Source: Acidimicrobiaceae bacterium (GTDB taxonomy: Bacteria > Actinomycetota > Acidimicrobiia > Acidimicrobiales > Bog-793). Taken from it: DNA of 5,781 bases. Position 1 is the stretch's first letter. The number at the start of each line of letters is the position of its first letter. The DNA lies in the NCBI GenBank assembly GCA_025463965.1, contig JAODBN010000040.1, positions 1-5,781 of the forward strand, given 5' to 3'. Shown one piece after another: positions 1-4,300 of this stretch. The position numbers and the translations under genes were made by a program. The notes beneath the pieces were generated by a model that worked only from the letters and a program-made list of their open reading frames with translations, was not told the DNA's origin and made no database searches.

Positions 1-195
1 CCTCTGGGGCCAGCCGCAGCCATTACGCCGTGCCCACAGACGACAGCGCAGAACCTTGAACGGACCACGCCTGAGCGATCCGCCAGCGATGCCTTGCTGT
101 GAGTCGTTGTTGGTGTAGAAGACGATCACGGCCCCGCTACTGTCGAAGTCGCCGATCCAGTATTCGACGACCTGGCGTCCTGGTGTGTCAGGCAT
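1..195 (-). CDS. Hypothetical protein, partial (3' end beyond window)
   Basis: A reading frame opens with ATG at 195-193, preceded by GGAGGT five bases upstream, and stays open for 65 codons to the left edge. It begins MPDTPGRQVVEYWIGDFDS and contains a beta-rich stretch, AVIVFYTNN (22-30), then a basic part with two Cys (51 and 60). The strong ribosome-binding site, operon position and protein-like composition make it a real gene. No family is recognised, and the missing C-terminus limits any call. It follows the possible 38-aa gene with an eight-base overlap. Confidence 0.8.
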   Translation of the reverse strand, partial: MPDTPGRQVVEYWIGDFDSSGAVIVFYTNNDSQQGIAGGSLRRGPFKVLRCRLWARRNGCGWPQR

Positions 196-304
196 CGTCG
201 ACCTCCACTGTCACGGATCGGCGTGCTCGTGCCTTATAGGGGTATGGGACAAGTTCGGAAAGACACCGTGGCCGAGAAGCTGAGATGCCCCGCCTGTCAC
301 TCAT
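188..304 (-). CDS. Possible small gene filling the operon gap (38 aa)
   Basis: The 105 bases between the upstream stop and the next gene contain a 38-codon frame whose ATG overlaps that stop as ATGA and whose TGA lies eight bases inside the next gene. A GAGAGGAG sequence sits about ten bases upstream. The peptide is basic in the middle (KARARRS, 24-30) and ends in an acidic VTVEVDDA. It has one Cys and no recognisable motif. Its third codon positions are GC-rich only mildly, less than the neighbours, which counts against it. Overlap architecture is the main support. An alternative is that this stretch is a short leader between two genes. Confidence 0.38.
   Translation of the reverse strand: MSDRRGISASRPRCLSELVPYPYKARARRSVTVEVDDA
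201..206 (-). promoter_or_regulatory. Shine-Dalgarno of the left-edge gene
   Basis: GGAGGT on the minus strand, five bases upstream of the ATG at 195. It supports an otherwise incomplete reading frame that runs off the window. Confidence 0.65.
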
Positions 305-579
305 CGGCTCTGCTCTCCTCTCGGGTCTTGGGGAAGTGCCCTAGCGCAGATTCGCGCGGCTCGTGCAAGAGCCTCCCAGTGGTCGGCGCGACGTAGCAGC
401 TCAGCACGCCAGTAGCCACCGCCCGCATGGTGCATCGCGCCGCGCCCTTCCCGATACGGCTCGCCCCAGACCTCCCGACTGATAACACGAGCAGCCTGCG
501 CGACTCTAGGCGTCAACACGCGAGGCGGCTCCCGCTCCCCCTTACCGGGTGTGTGCTCGCTCGGGCTACCAGATTGCAC
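301..579 (-). CDS. Small helical hypothetical protein (92 aa from the preferred GTG)
   Basis: Not recognised. The first 50 residues are polar, rich in Gly, Pro and Arg; residues 56-82 form a convincing amphipathic helix with WRAELLRRADHWEALARAAR. No Cys cluster. The start chosen is GTG at 579-577, because GAGGTGATC (591-583), a nine-base match to the usual 16S rRNA 3' end complement, ends three bases upstream. A GTG three codons earlier (588) is in frame but lies within this site and has only a poor one of its own. The gene overlaps the end of the previous gene by 14 bases. Its residues 7-11 (SEHTP) are encoded by the same 17-bp sequence found in that neighbour. A different frame on the same strand (from 488) is Cys/Ser/Arg-rich and less protein-like. 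Confidence 0.75.
   Translation of the reverse strand: MQSGSPSEHTPGKGEREPPRVLTPRVAQAARVISREVWGEPYREGRGAMHHAGGGYWRAELLRRADHWEALARAARICARALPQDPRGEQSR
546..562 (-). repeat. 17-bp coding repeat, copy 1 (encodes SEHTP)
   Basis: Minus strand GAGCGAGCACACACCCG inside the 92-aa gene near its N-terminus. It is identical to 820-836 and read in the same frame in both genes, giving Ser-Glu-His-Thr-Pro followed by a small residue. Confidence 0.85.
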
Positions 580-850
580 GCGGATCACCTCGTCGCTGTA
601 GCTGGTCGTTCAGTTGCTTTGCCACGCTGCGCTGCCAGATCAGAGCACGCGTACCGGCCTCGCTCAGGCCGTCCAGGTGTCTAACACGCAGCCAGCGCCT
701 AGCCACGAAGCACCGCTCCTCGACACGCAGGCAACGCACGCACTGACGGACGCACGGAAAGTCGAAGGCGGGATGCTGGCCCCACTTGTGACGCCCGATC
801 AGGCAACGCAGTCGCCCGGCGGGTGTGTGCTCGCTCTCAGGGTGGGACAT
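566..850 (-). CDS. Cys/His-rich hypothetical protein, putative zinc-binding (94 aa)
   Basis: Residues 14-47 carry Cys16-x4-His21 (LRCLIGRHKWGQ) and Cys33, Cys37-x2-Cys40, Cys47 (PCVRQCVRCLRVEERC). The C....H.W then C..C arrangement is reminiscent of tiny phage/prophage zinc proteins in the style of DUF1660, though this protein is longer. The C-terminal half (48-94) is basic and helical, with a segment LDGLSEAGTRALIW (59-72). No enzyme motif. Start ATG overlaps the preceding TGA by one base (TGATG); the Shine-Dalgarno is weak (GGAA). Residues 6-10 (SEHTP) are encoded by a 17-bp sequence repeated in the next gene. The TAG stop lies inside the next gene. The zinc site is inferred from spacing only. 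Confidence 0.82.
   Translation of the reverse strand: MSHPESEHTPAGRLRCLIGRHKWGQHPAFDFPCVRQCVRCLRVEERCFVARRWLRVRHLDGLSEAGTRALIWQRSVAKQLNDQLQRRGDPRAIW
583..591 (-). promoter_or_regulatory. Strong Shine-Dalgarno deciding the start at 579
   Basis: Minus strand reads GAGGTGATC, complementary to nine consecutive bases of the typical bacterial 16S rRNA 3' tail, ending three bases before GTG 579. It lies within the 3' end of the upstream gene. It favours 579 over the in-frame GTG at 588, which is part of this same sequence. Confidence 0.65.
820..836 (-). repeat. 17-bp coding repeat, copy 2 (encodes SEHTP)
   Basis: Identical to 546-562, 274 bases away, at residues 6-10 of the 94-aa Cys/His-rich protein. 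The flanking bases differ, so the match is limited to these 17 positions. Confidence 0.85.
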
Positions 851-1053
851 CAGGACTTCCGATTGAAGTAGGTGCCGACGCTCCGCTCCACGAACACGGT
901 ATGCCCCGTGTGCTCGGCGTGGCGCTTAGCTGCCGCCCGTGCGTTGTCGGCCTTCGATGTGCCGTCGCCGTACCACCGCTCGCCGCAGTCCTCGCACTCT
1001 GCCGCGCAGTGCGGGCCACCTCGATTCGTTCTCAGTCTCGCCTCCCCCGTCAT
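850..1053 (-). CDS. Small C2H2-like putative zinc-binding protein (67 aa)
   Basis: Cys20-x2-Cys23 in ECEDCGERWYG (19-29) is followed after 21 residues by His45-x5-His51 in RHAEHTGHTVFVE (44-56). The combination CxxCG...A..HA..TGH.V.VE is a common pattern in small actinophage and actinobacterial proteins and fits a single zinc finger with a short helix. Cys16 and His48 are alternative ligands. Such proteins may bind DNA or a protein partner; no function has been shown that I can state. ATG overlaps the previous stop as ATGA, with GAGGAG eight bases upstream. The stop shares one base with the next start (TGATG). Confidence 0.85.
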   Translation of the reverse strand: MTGEARLRTNRGGPHCAAECEDCGERWYGDGTSKADNARAAAKRHAEHTGHTVFVERSVGTYFNRKS

Positions 1054-1289
1054 CGCTTCGTCTCCTCACGCACGGCTCCGGCGGTGTGAAAGCGAAAGGC
1101 CGCATTGAAGGTGTCCGAGGAGTCGCCCTCCAAGCTGACGTGCGCGACAACCGAAGCCCAAGTCCGCACGTCGAGCACAACCTCATCGCAGTCGGGACCG
1201 TTGCCGTGACGAATCACGACGCTCCCGATCTCGTCGCGCCTGAAATACCAGTCCTGCTGTGCATGGAAATCCTTGTGCGGGTCAGCCAT
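1050..1289 (-). CDS. Hypothetical phage protein (79 aa)
   Basis: Function unknown. The N-terminal half looks like a beta-rich core: DWYFRRDEIGSVVIR (13-27), then EVVLDVRTWASVVAHVS (36-52), a pattern I associate with small conserved phage proteins in actinobacterial viruses, though I cannot name the family. Residues 53-79 (DSSDTFNAAFRFHTAG and a charged end) may pack on this core. One Cys (34). ATG has a strong GAGGAGG site within a 16-bp sequence that also precedes the neighbouring gene. The stop overlaps the next start as ATGA. Confidence in coding is high from the ribosome-binding site and conserved-looking blocks; confidence in role is nil. Confidence 0.83.
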   Translation of the reverse strand: MADPHKDFHAQQDWYFRRDEIGSVVIRHGNGPDCDEVVLDVRTWASVVAHVSLEGDSSDTFNAAFRFHTAGAVREETKR

Positions 1290-1290
1290 C

Positions 1291-1306
1291 AGTCCTCCTC
1301 ACGCTG
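1291..1306 (-). repeat. 16-bp repeat carrying a ribosome-binding site, copy 1
   Basis: Plus strand AGTCCTCCTCACGCTG; minus strand CAGCGTGAGGAGGACT. It contains the TGA stop of the 60-aa gene and the GAGGAGG site for the 79-aa gene, ending two bases before the latter's ATG. It is identical to 1483-1498. Confidence 0.85.
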
Positions 1307-1481
1307 CCTCATAGTGCGCCGATAGCTCGGCGATTGACTCGCGCAGGCTGTCGTTCACGGGTTCGGTGGCCTCAGCCGCGAGCAAATAGGCTAGGTAGCG
1401 GCGGCGTCCTTCGGGGCTGGAATCGCTGTGCTGCCGCCCCAGTAGTTCCCTGATCCGCACAAGAGTGTCTTGATCCTCCAT
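1299..1481 (-). CDS. Small helical hypothetical protein (60 aa)
   Basis: Not recognised. An acidic, almost wholly helical protein: MEDQDTLVRIRELLG (1-15), RRRYLAYLLAAEATEP (26-41) and NDSLRESIAELSAHYEAA (43-60) each show heptad-like leucine/isoleucine/alanine spacing. No Cys, no transmembrane segment and no signal peptide, so a small cytoplasmic oligomerising or partner-binding protein is plausible. ATG is preceded by GAGGAGG with a four-base spacer, a strong ribosome-binding site that fixes the start. The TGA stop lies in the same frame as the next gene, separated from its ATG by only three codons (GGA GGA CTG). Confidence 0.8.
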   Translation of the reverse strand: MEDQDTLVRIRELLGRQHSDSSPEGRRRYLAYLLAAEATEPVNDSLRESIAELSAHYEAA

Positions 1482-1525
1482 TAGTCCTCCTCACGCTGGT
1501 CGGTTATGGGGTTGGAGGGGGTCAC
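1481..1525 (-). CDS. Possible 14-codon minigene / coupling peptide
   Basis: Between the DUF7694-like gene and the next clear gene lie 40 bases with no ordinary ORF. A GTG at 1525-1523 overlaps the upstream TGA as GTGA and opens a 14-codon frame, MTPSNPITDQREED, ending in TAA that overlaps the next ATG as TAATG. It contains the GAGGAGG ribosome-binding site of the next gene. It therefore continues the overlap chain seen everywhere else in the operon, and could let ribosomes keep moving to the next start. The peptide itself may be meaningless. It is also the tail of a longer same-frame open stretch that is judged a shadow. Low confidence; chance is a real alternative. Confidence 0.28.
   Translation of the reverse strand: MTPSNPITDQREED
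1483..1498 (-). repeat. 16-bp repeat carrying a ribosome-binding site, copy 2
   Basis: Identical to 1291-1306 and in the same position relative to the next ATG (1481). A shorter form, GCGTGAGGAG (1062-1071), precedes the start at 1053. The repetition of a stop-like TGA plus ribosome-binding site suggests duplication of a gene junction. Confidence 0.85.
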
Positions 1526-1902
1526 ACCTTCACGTCCCGAAGGTCTACGGGCGGCTCCCAGCCGATGGGCATCACCCAGATATGCCGGAGGTTGCAGTTG
1601 TCGACGACCGCGAGTGCGGGTGGGAAGACCTCTAGTCCCCAACGATCGGGTCCGTCTACGGCCAGCCGGTCCTTGATCCGCTGCATGTGCGGCCACGGGA
1701 TCTCGGTGCCTTCGTCGTGGCGCCTGACGCAAAGGTGGTCGATGCCCGGATGTGTGGGGCGGCGGAACAGCTGCACCGAGTAGGTGTCGTTCAGCCAGCC
1801 CCCGACCGCAGCGGGATTCGGATGCCTCGCACGAATCAGAGCCTCGCGGTTCTCCCACGGGCCGTCCGCACCCACGCCGAGCTTGAGGCTACTCGCGCTC
1901 AC
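1522..1902 (-). CDS. Phage hypothetical protein resembling DUF7694 (126 aa)
   Basis: Function unknown. The middle and C-terminal parts carry a conserved-looking series: HLCVRRHDEG (56-65), IPWPHMQRIKDRL (68-80), LEVFPP (90-95) and DNCNLRHIWVMP (101-112). From memory this order (a basic HL.v.R segment, PW..mQ.IK, E.fPP, N..H.wv) matches a phage domain annotated DUF7694, often encoded near small replication-region genes. The N-terminal 50 residues contain an asparagine/proline-rich stretch (RHPNPAAVGGWLNDT) that might be a separate element. GTG start forms GTGA with the previous stop and has GGGAGGGG just upstream. A reading frame covering part of the same DNA on the same strand is arginine/proline-rich and lacks these conserved blocks, so this frame is chosen. 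Confidence 0.88.
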   Translation of the reverse strand: MSASSLKLGVGADGPWENREALIRARHPNPAAVGGWLNDTYSVQLFRRPTHPGIDHLCVRRHDEGTEIPWPHMQRIKDRLAVDGPDRWGLEVFPPALAVVDNCNLRHIWVMPIGWEPPVDLRDVKV

Positions 1903-2219
1903 GACCCCTCCCTCTCTGCCGGGCCGAACAACTGCTCGCTCTGAGGGGGCGTCAGCCGAGCCTTACCGGCCCACACCTTGCCCGCTTTACTGTCGCCCAG
2001 GCGGGAGGGCTTGTGGACGGCGAGCACGCGTTCGAGCGGGATGACCAGGCCGGCGACCCGCGCATAGGCATCGGTCGCTGCCACCCGTGTCACGATGCCC
2101 TCAATGCGCTGTCTGTCGTGCAGGTCGGTCGTAACCGAGACTCGCCAGCCTGCGGCCCACGATGAGCGCAAGTCCCACGCCTTCGCGCTCGTCGGACGGA
2201 TGAGGGCTGTTCCGGTCAT
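1899..2219 (-). CDS. Hypothetical phage protein with probable small beta fold (106 aa)
   Basis: No family is firmly recognised. Residues 25-68 alternate hydrophobic and polar positions as expected for short beta strands (WRVSVTTD, IEGIVTRVAATDAYARVAG, VIPLERVLAVHKPSRLG), in the manner of small OB, Sm or RimM-like barrels, which commonly bind nucleic acid or serve as adaptors. The VLAVHKPSRLGDS segment (65-77) looks like a conserved family block. The C-terminal 30 residues are basic and probably flexible. It starts with ATG overlapping the preceding stop (ATGA) and has a good GAGGAGG ribosome-binding site seven bases upstream. It ends in a GTGA overlap with the following gene. Fold is inferred from pattern only. 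Confidence 0.85.
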   Translation of the reverse strand: MTGTALIRPTSAKAWDLRSSWAAGWRVSVTTDLHDRQRIEGIVTRVAATDAYARVAGLVIPLERVLAVHKPSRLGDSKAGKVWAGKARLTPPQSEQLFGPAEREGS

Positions 2220-2419
2220 GCCGCCCTCCTCGCTGGCCTACGTCGTTGGATGACTGCTAGGCGTCGCCAGAAATCGCCGTTCCTGCCGTTCCGCCGTGAA
2301 TCGTCCCCGTACTTGGTCCGTTCCTTCCAGTGACGTGCTCGACAAGCGTCAGAGGCGTATTTAGCCGAGGAGTGTTTCCCTGTCATCAGCGATCCGCAGC
2401 CGCAAGCGCAGACCCTCAT
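2216..2419 (-). CDS. Small Cys-rich basic protein, putative zinc-binding (67 aa)
   Basis: The N-terminus has Cys4, Cys6 and Cys8, followed by YASDACRARHWKER (21-34) with Cys26 and His30. This spacing, C-x-C-x-C then an S-x-x-C-R-x-R segment, resembles small zinc-ribbon-like proteins found in actinobacteria and their phages. The rest is rich in Arg and Lys (for example RRNGRNGDFWRRL, 42-54), which suits nucleic-acid binding. No catalytic motif is present, and an HNH nuclease is not supported because there is no His-Asn-His arrangement. ATG overlaps the preceding stop as ATGA; the Shine-Dalgarno is poor, so coupling is likely. The stop also forms ATGA with the next gene. The zinc assignment is inferred from residue spacing only. 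Confidence 0.78.
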   Translation of the reverse strand: MRVCACGCGSLMTGKHSSAKYASDACRARHWKERTKYGDDSRRNGRNGDFWRRLAVIQRRRPARRAA

Positions 2420-2604
2420 GAGTGCCGCCCGCCCAAGCTCGCCGACGGCCTGCGCTTCGTGATGTGGCCGTGGTTCGGGAGTGCTCGCCCCGGCTCAGTC
2501 CTAGGACGCTTGAACGGATCACTCAGCACCACTTTGCGTTCGGCTCGTTCGCGTTCCTCCTGCTCGAAGTTGTCGTTCAGGATCTCGTCGATCGTCTTGG
2601 TCAC
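2416..2604 (-). CDS. Small charged protein of unknown function (62 aa)
   Basis: Not recognised. The N-terminal half is predicted helical and strongly charged (TIDEILNDNFEQEERERAER, residues 4-23), followed by a basic, proline-containing tail with many Arg, Lys and His. There are no Cys residues, signal peptide or membrane segment. It begins with GTG overlapping the VRR-NUC stop as GTGA and ends in an ATGA overlap with the next gene. The Shine-Dalgarno signal is weak (a GGAG too far upstream), so translation probably depends on coupling from the nuclease gene. A coupled position suggests it could be an accessory factor of the nuclease, but that is only context. It is supported mainly by the paired overlaps and the absence of any better frame. 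Confidence 0.68.
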   Translation of the reverse strand: MTKTIDEILNDNFEQEERERAERKVVLSDPFKRPRTEPGRALPNHGHITKRRPSASLGGRHS

Positions 2605-2906
2605 GCGAGCACCGTCTCGATCTCCGGCCAGAGGCTCGGCCGCCAGACGTAGACTTTGACCGCGACCAGGCGCAGGCCGTCCAGTGCATCAAGCCACGCC
2701 TGCTGCTCCGGTTTCACGCGGCCCTTGTCGGACTTCAGCTCGGCGAAGATCAGCCGCCCTGCACGCACGAGCGTCAGGTCGGGGAAGCCCGGCTCCGAGC
2801 GTCTGCTGTCGAACGGGTGGAAGACCTTCCAGCCGCAGAGCTTGGCGAACTCGACCACGGCAGCTTCGAACTGCGCCTCGCTCTGCTGGAGGACGGCCGT
2901 CGTCAC
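2601..2906 (-). CDS. VRR-NUC domain nuclease (standalone, phage type)
   Basis: Small 101-residue endonuclease of the VRR-NUC branch of the PD-(D/E)XK fold. Visible catalytic elements are Glu14 in the first helix, GFPD with Asp43, and the E-x-K pair Glu56/Lys58 in the segment FAELKSDKGRVKPEQQAWL (54-72), which is highly typical of the family. Length fits a single-domain viral protein with no attached helicase. Standalone viral members have been reported to act as dimers on branched DNA such as Holliday junctions, so junction resolution or repair is the likeliest role; that assignment is by family. The start is GTG, overlapping the methylase stop (GTGA), with GGAGG four bases upstream. Its stop again forms GTGA with the next gene. 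Being coupled to a helicase and methylase could hint at a restriction-like partnership, but nothing in this protein shows a DNA-specificity domain. Confidence 0.92.
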   Translation of the reverse strand: MTTAVLQQSEAQFEAAVVEFAKLCGWKVFHPFDSRRSEPGFPDLTLVRAGRLIFAELKSDKGRVKPEQQAWLDALDGLRLVAVKVYVWRPSLWPEIETVLA

Positions 2907-4300
2907 GCGGCCTCCAAGCTGAGCTGTCCCGAGTCGCTCTGCGCCCGGCGTGTGCGCTCGGCCGTGAGTGCCTTGTCGATCGGCAGACCGTCCGGATGCT
3001 TGGCCCAGAACGCGATCCGCGCCCTGGCGATCGCCGGGTAGTCCTTGTCGCGCTCGATGCCGATGAAGTCGAAGCCCTCCAAGACGGCCGCGCAGCCGGT
3101 CGTGCCCGAGCCGGTGAACGGGTCCATCACGATCCCGTTCGGCGGCGTGACCAGCCGCACAAGCCAGCGCATCAGCTCGATCGGCTTCACGGTCGGGTGG
3201 AAGTTCTGCGCTGAGCGATCCGTGCCGTCCGATTGAAAGGTGCCTGGGCTCTGCTCGCCGTCACTCCAGAGCAGCGGCCGCTTCTCGAAGTCGTTCAGCC
3301 CCGCGTTGCGCTCGGCACGGCTCGCCTTCGCGCAGTAGAAGAAGCGCGAGGCTCCGCCTGTGTCGCCGAAGCCTGGATCGCCAGCGGTGTAACCGTCATA
3401 CCCGAGCCCCTTGCCGCCGCCATAGATGCTTCCCGTCTCTGGCTTCTGCCCGATCCGGCCGCCGCTGGACCTCGATTCGCCGCTCTGCTCATCGAGCGCC
3501 GCGACTGGACAGCCCGGCGCGCAGTCCCACGTCTCGACCGTCTCCATAGACGCGACTGCCGTGCCGGTCGGCACCCGTCGCTCGCCGACGCACACGCAGT
3601 CCTCCGTGTGGGAGAGGACGATGTTGGCGGGCCAGCGGCCAGTCGCGTTCTGTACCAGCTCGCCGTCAGCGCCGAAGGTCGAGCCGGTGTTCTTGATCGA
3701 CTCGCGTAGATGGGGATTCTCGGCGAGGTTGCCTCCGTTGACGGTCGCGTGCGCGATCCTGCACCCGTCGATGTTCAGCGCGCCCGTGCCGTGCTCCAAG
3801 ACGTTCGCTGCAACGGTCCCCTCCAGCGGCCTGCGAGCGACGACGACTGGCTCATGGCCTGGCTTGAGGGCGGTGCCCCAGCCCTCGTGCGCGCCGTCGA
3901 GGTTGAGCGACTTCGGAAACCCCGAGCCATAGAGCCAGATCAGCGAGTCGCGGATCTCGAAGCCTGCGTCCTCAACGCCGACGGCGAGTCGATGATGGGT
4001 GCGTGTGCCTCCGAAAGCGATCAGGTGGCCGCCCGGCTTCAGTACCCGTAGCGCCTCGCGCGCCCACGTCTCCGTCCACGCCTGAAAGGGCCGCCCGGCC
4101 TGGAAGCTGTTAATCCCGCGGCCCTCCGCACTGCTGCGGTTGGCACCGTTCCCGGTGTCGCGGCCGAATGAGTCCCAGTCCTTGCCCATGAACTCCAGGC
4201 CATAGGGCGGGTCGCAGACGACCGAGTCGATCGAGGACTCCGGCATAGCCTGCATCACCTCGATGCAGTCGCCCTCGCGGATCTCCCAGGAGACGGTCAC
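2903..4300 (-). CDS. Site-specific DNA methyltransferase, beta class (N6-adenine or N4-cytosine)
   Basis: Transfers a methyl group from S-adenosylmethionine to an exocyclic amino group in DNA. The catalytic DPPY lies near the N-terminus (30-33), with LKPGGHLIAFGGTRTHHR (87-104) just after it. The cofactor-binding DPFTGSGTTG lies near the C-terminus (393-402), preceded by HPTVKP (368-373). Catalytic motif first and SAM motif last is the beta-class order (N6_N4 methylase family). DPPY favours N6-adenine but does not exclude N4-cytosine. The long middle part (about 135-360) should contain target recognition; within it His231, Cys235, Cys237, Cys260 and Cys264 form a probable zinc cluster, a pattern I recall from other phage methylases. 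The start is a GTG overlapping the helicase stop as GTGA, with GGAGGT just upstream. The stop overlaps the nuclease GTG in the same way. No dedicated restriction enzyme with a sequence-specific fold is adjacent, so a protective or regulatory phage methylase is the default reading. Confidence 0.95.
   Translation of the reverse strand: MTVSWEIREGDCIEVMQAMPESSIDSVVCDPPYGLEFMGKDWDSFGRDTGNGANRSSAEGRGINSFQAGRPFQAWTETWAREALRVLKPGGHLIAFGGTRTHHRLAVGVEDAGFEIRDSLIWLYGSGFPKSLNLDGAHEGWGTALKPGHEPVVVARRPLEGTVAANVLEHGTGALNIDGCRIAHATVNGGNLAENPHLRESIKNTGSTFGADGELVQNATGRWPANIVLSHTEDCVCVGERRVPTGTAVASMETVETWDCAPGCPVAALDEQSGESRSSGGRIGQKPETGSIYGGGKGLGYDGYTAGDPGFGDTGGASRFFYCAKASRAERNAGLNDFEKRPLLWSDGEQSPGTFQSDGTDRSAQNFHPTVKPIELMRWLVRLVTPPNGIVMDPFTGSGTTGCAAVLEGFDFIGIERDKDYPAIARARIAFWAKHPDGLPIDKALTAERTRRAQSDSGQLSLEAA

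Noticed and set aside
233..238. TATAAG on the minus strand as a possible -10 promoter element before the left-edge gene
   Set aside because: No convincing -35 element at 16-18 bases (only TTTCCG-like), and it lies within a likely continuous operon.
211..300. 29-codon GTG frame immediately after the stop at 301
   Set aside because: No overlap or clear ribosome-binding site; the 38-codon frame covering the same bases fits the operon better.
297..488. 63-codon frame overlapping the 92-aa gene
   Set aside because: Less protein-like composition than the alternative frame, which has an amphipathic helix and an excellent ribosome-binding site. A GTGA at its end is probably chance.
1481..1858. 125-codon same-strand frame overlapping the DUF7694-like gene
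   Set aside because: Arg/Pro/His-rich with no conserved blocks, while the overlapping frame shows family-like motifs. Only its last 14 codons are kept as a possible minigene.
2216..2419. HNH endonuclease call for the Cys-rich 67-aa protein
   Set aside because: It has Cys residues like a treble-clef but lacks the His-Asn-His catalytic arrangement.
2498..2507. 10-bp perfect palindrome GTCCTAGGAC
   Set aside because: Lies inside a coding frame, has no second copy noticed and no flanking T-run; a single 10-bp palindrome is expected by chance.
2684..3932. Three long plus-strand open frames (2684-3214, 3233-3709, 3426-3932) opposite the methylase
   Set aside because: They lie antisense to a well-supported enzyme gene, have no recognisable motif, are rich in Arg/Ala/Pro/Ser as expected for GC-rich antisense frames, and run against the orientation of all other genes.
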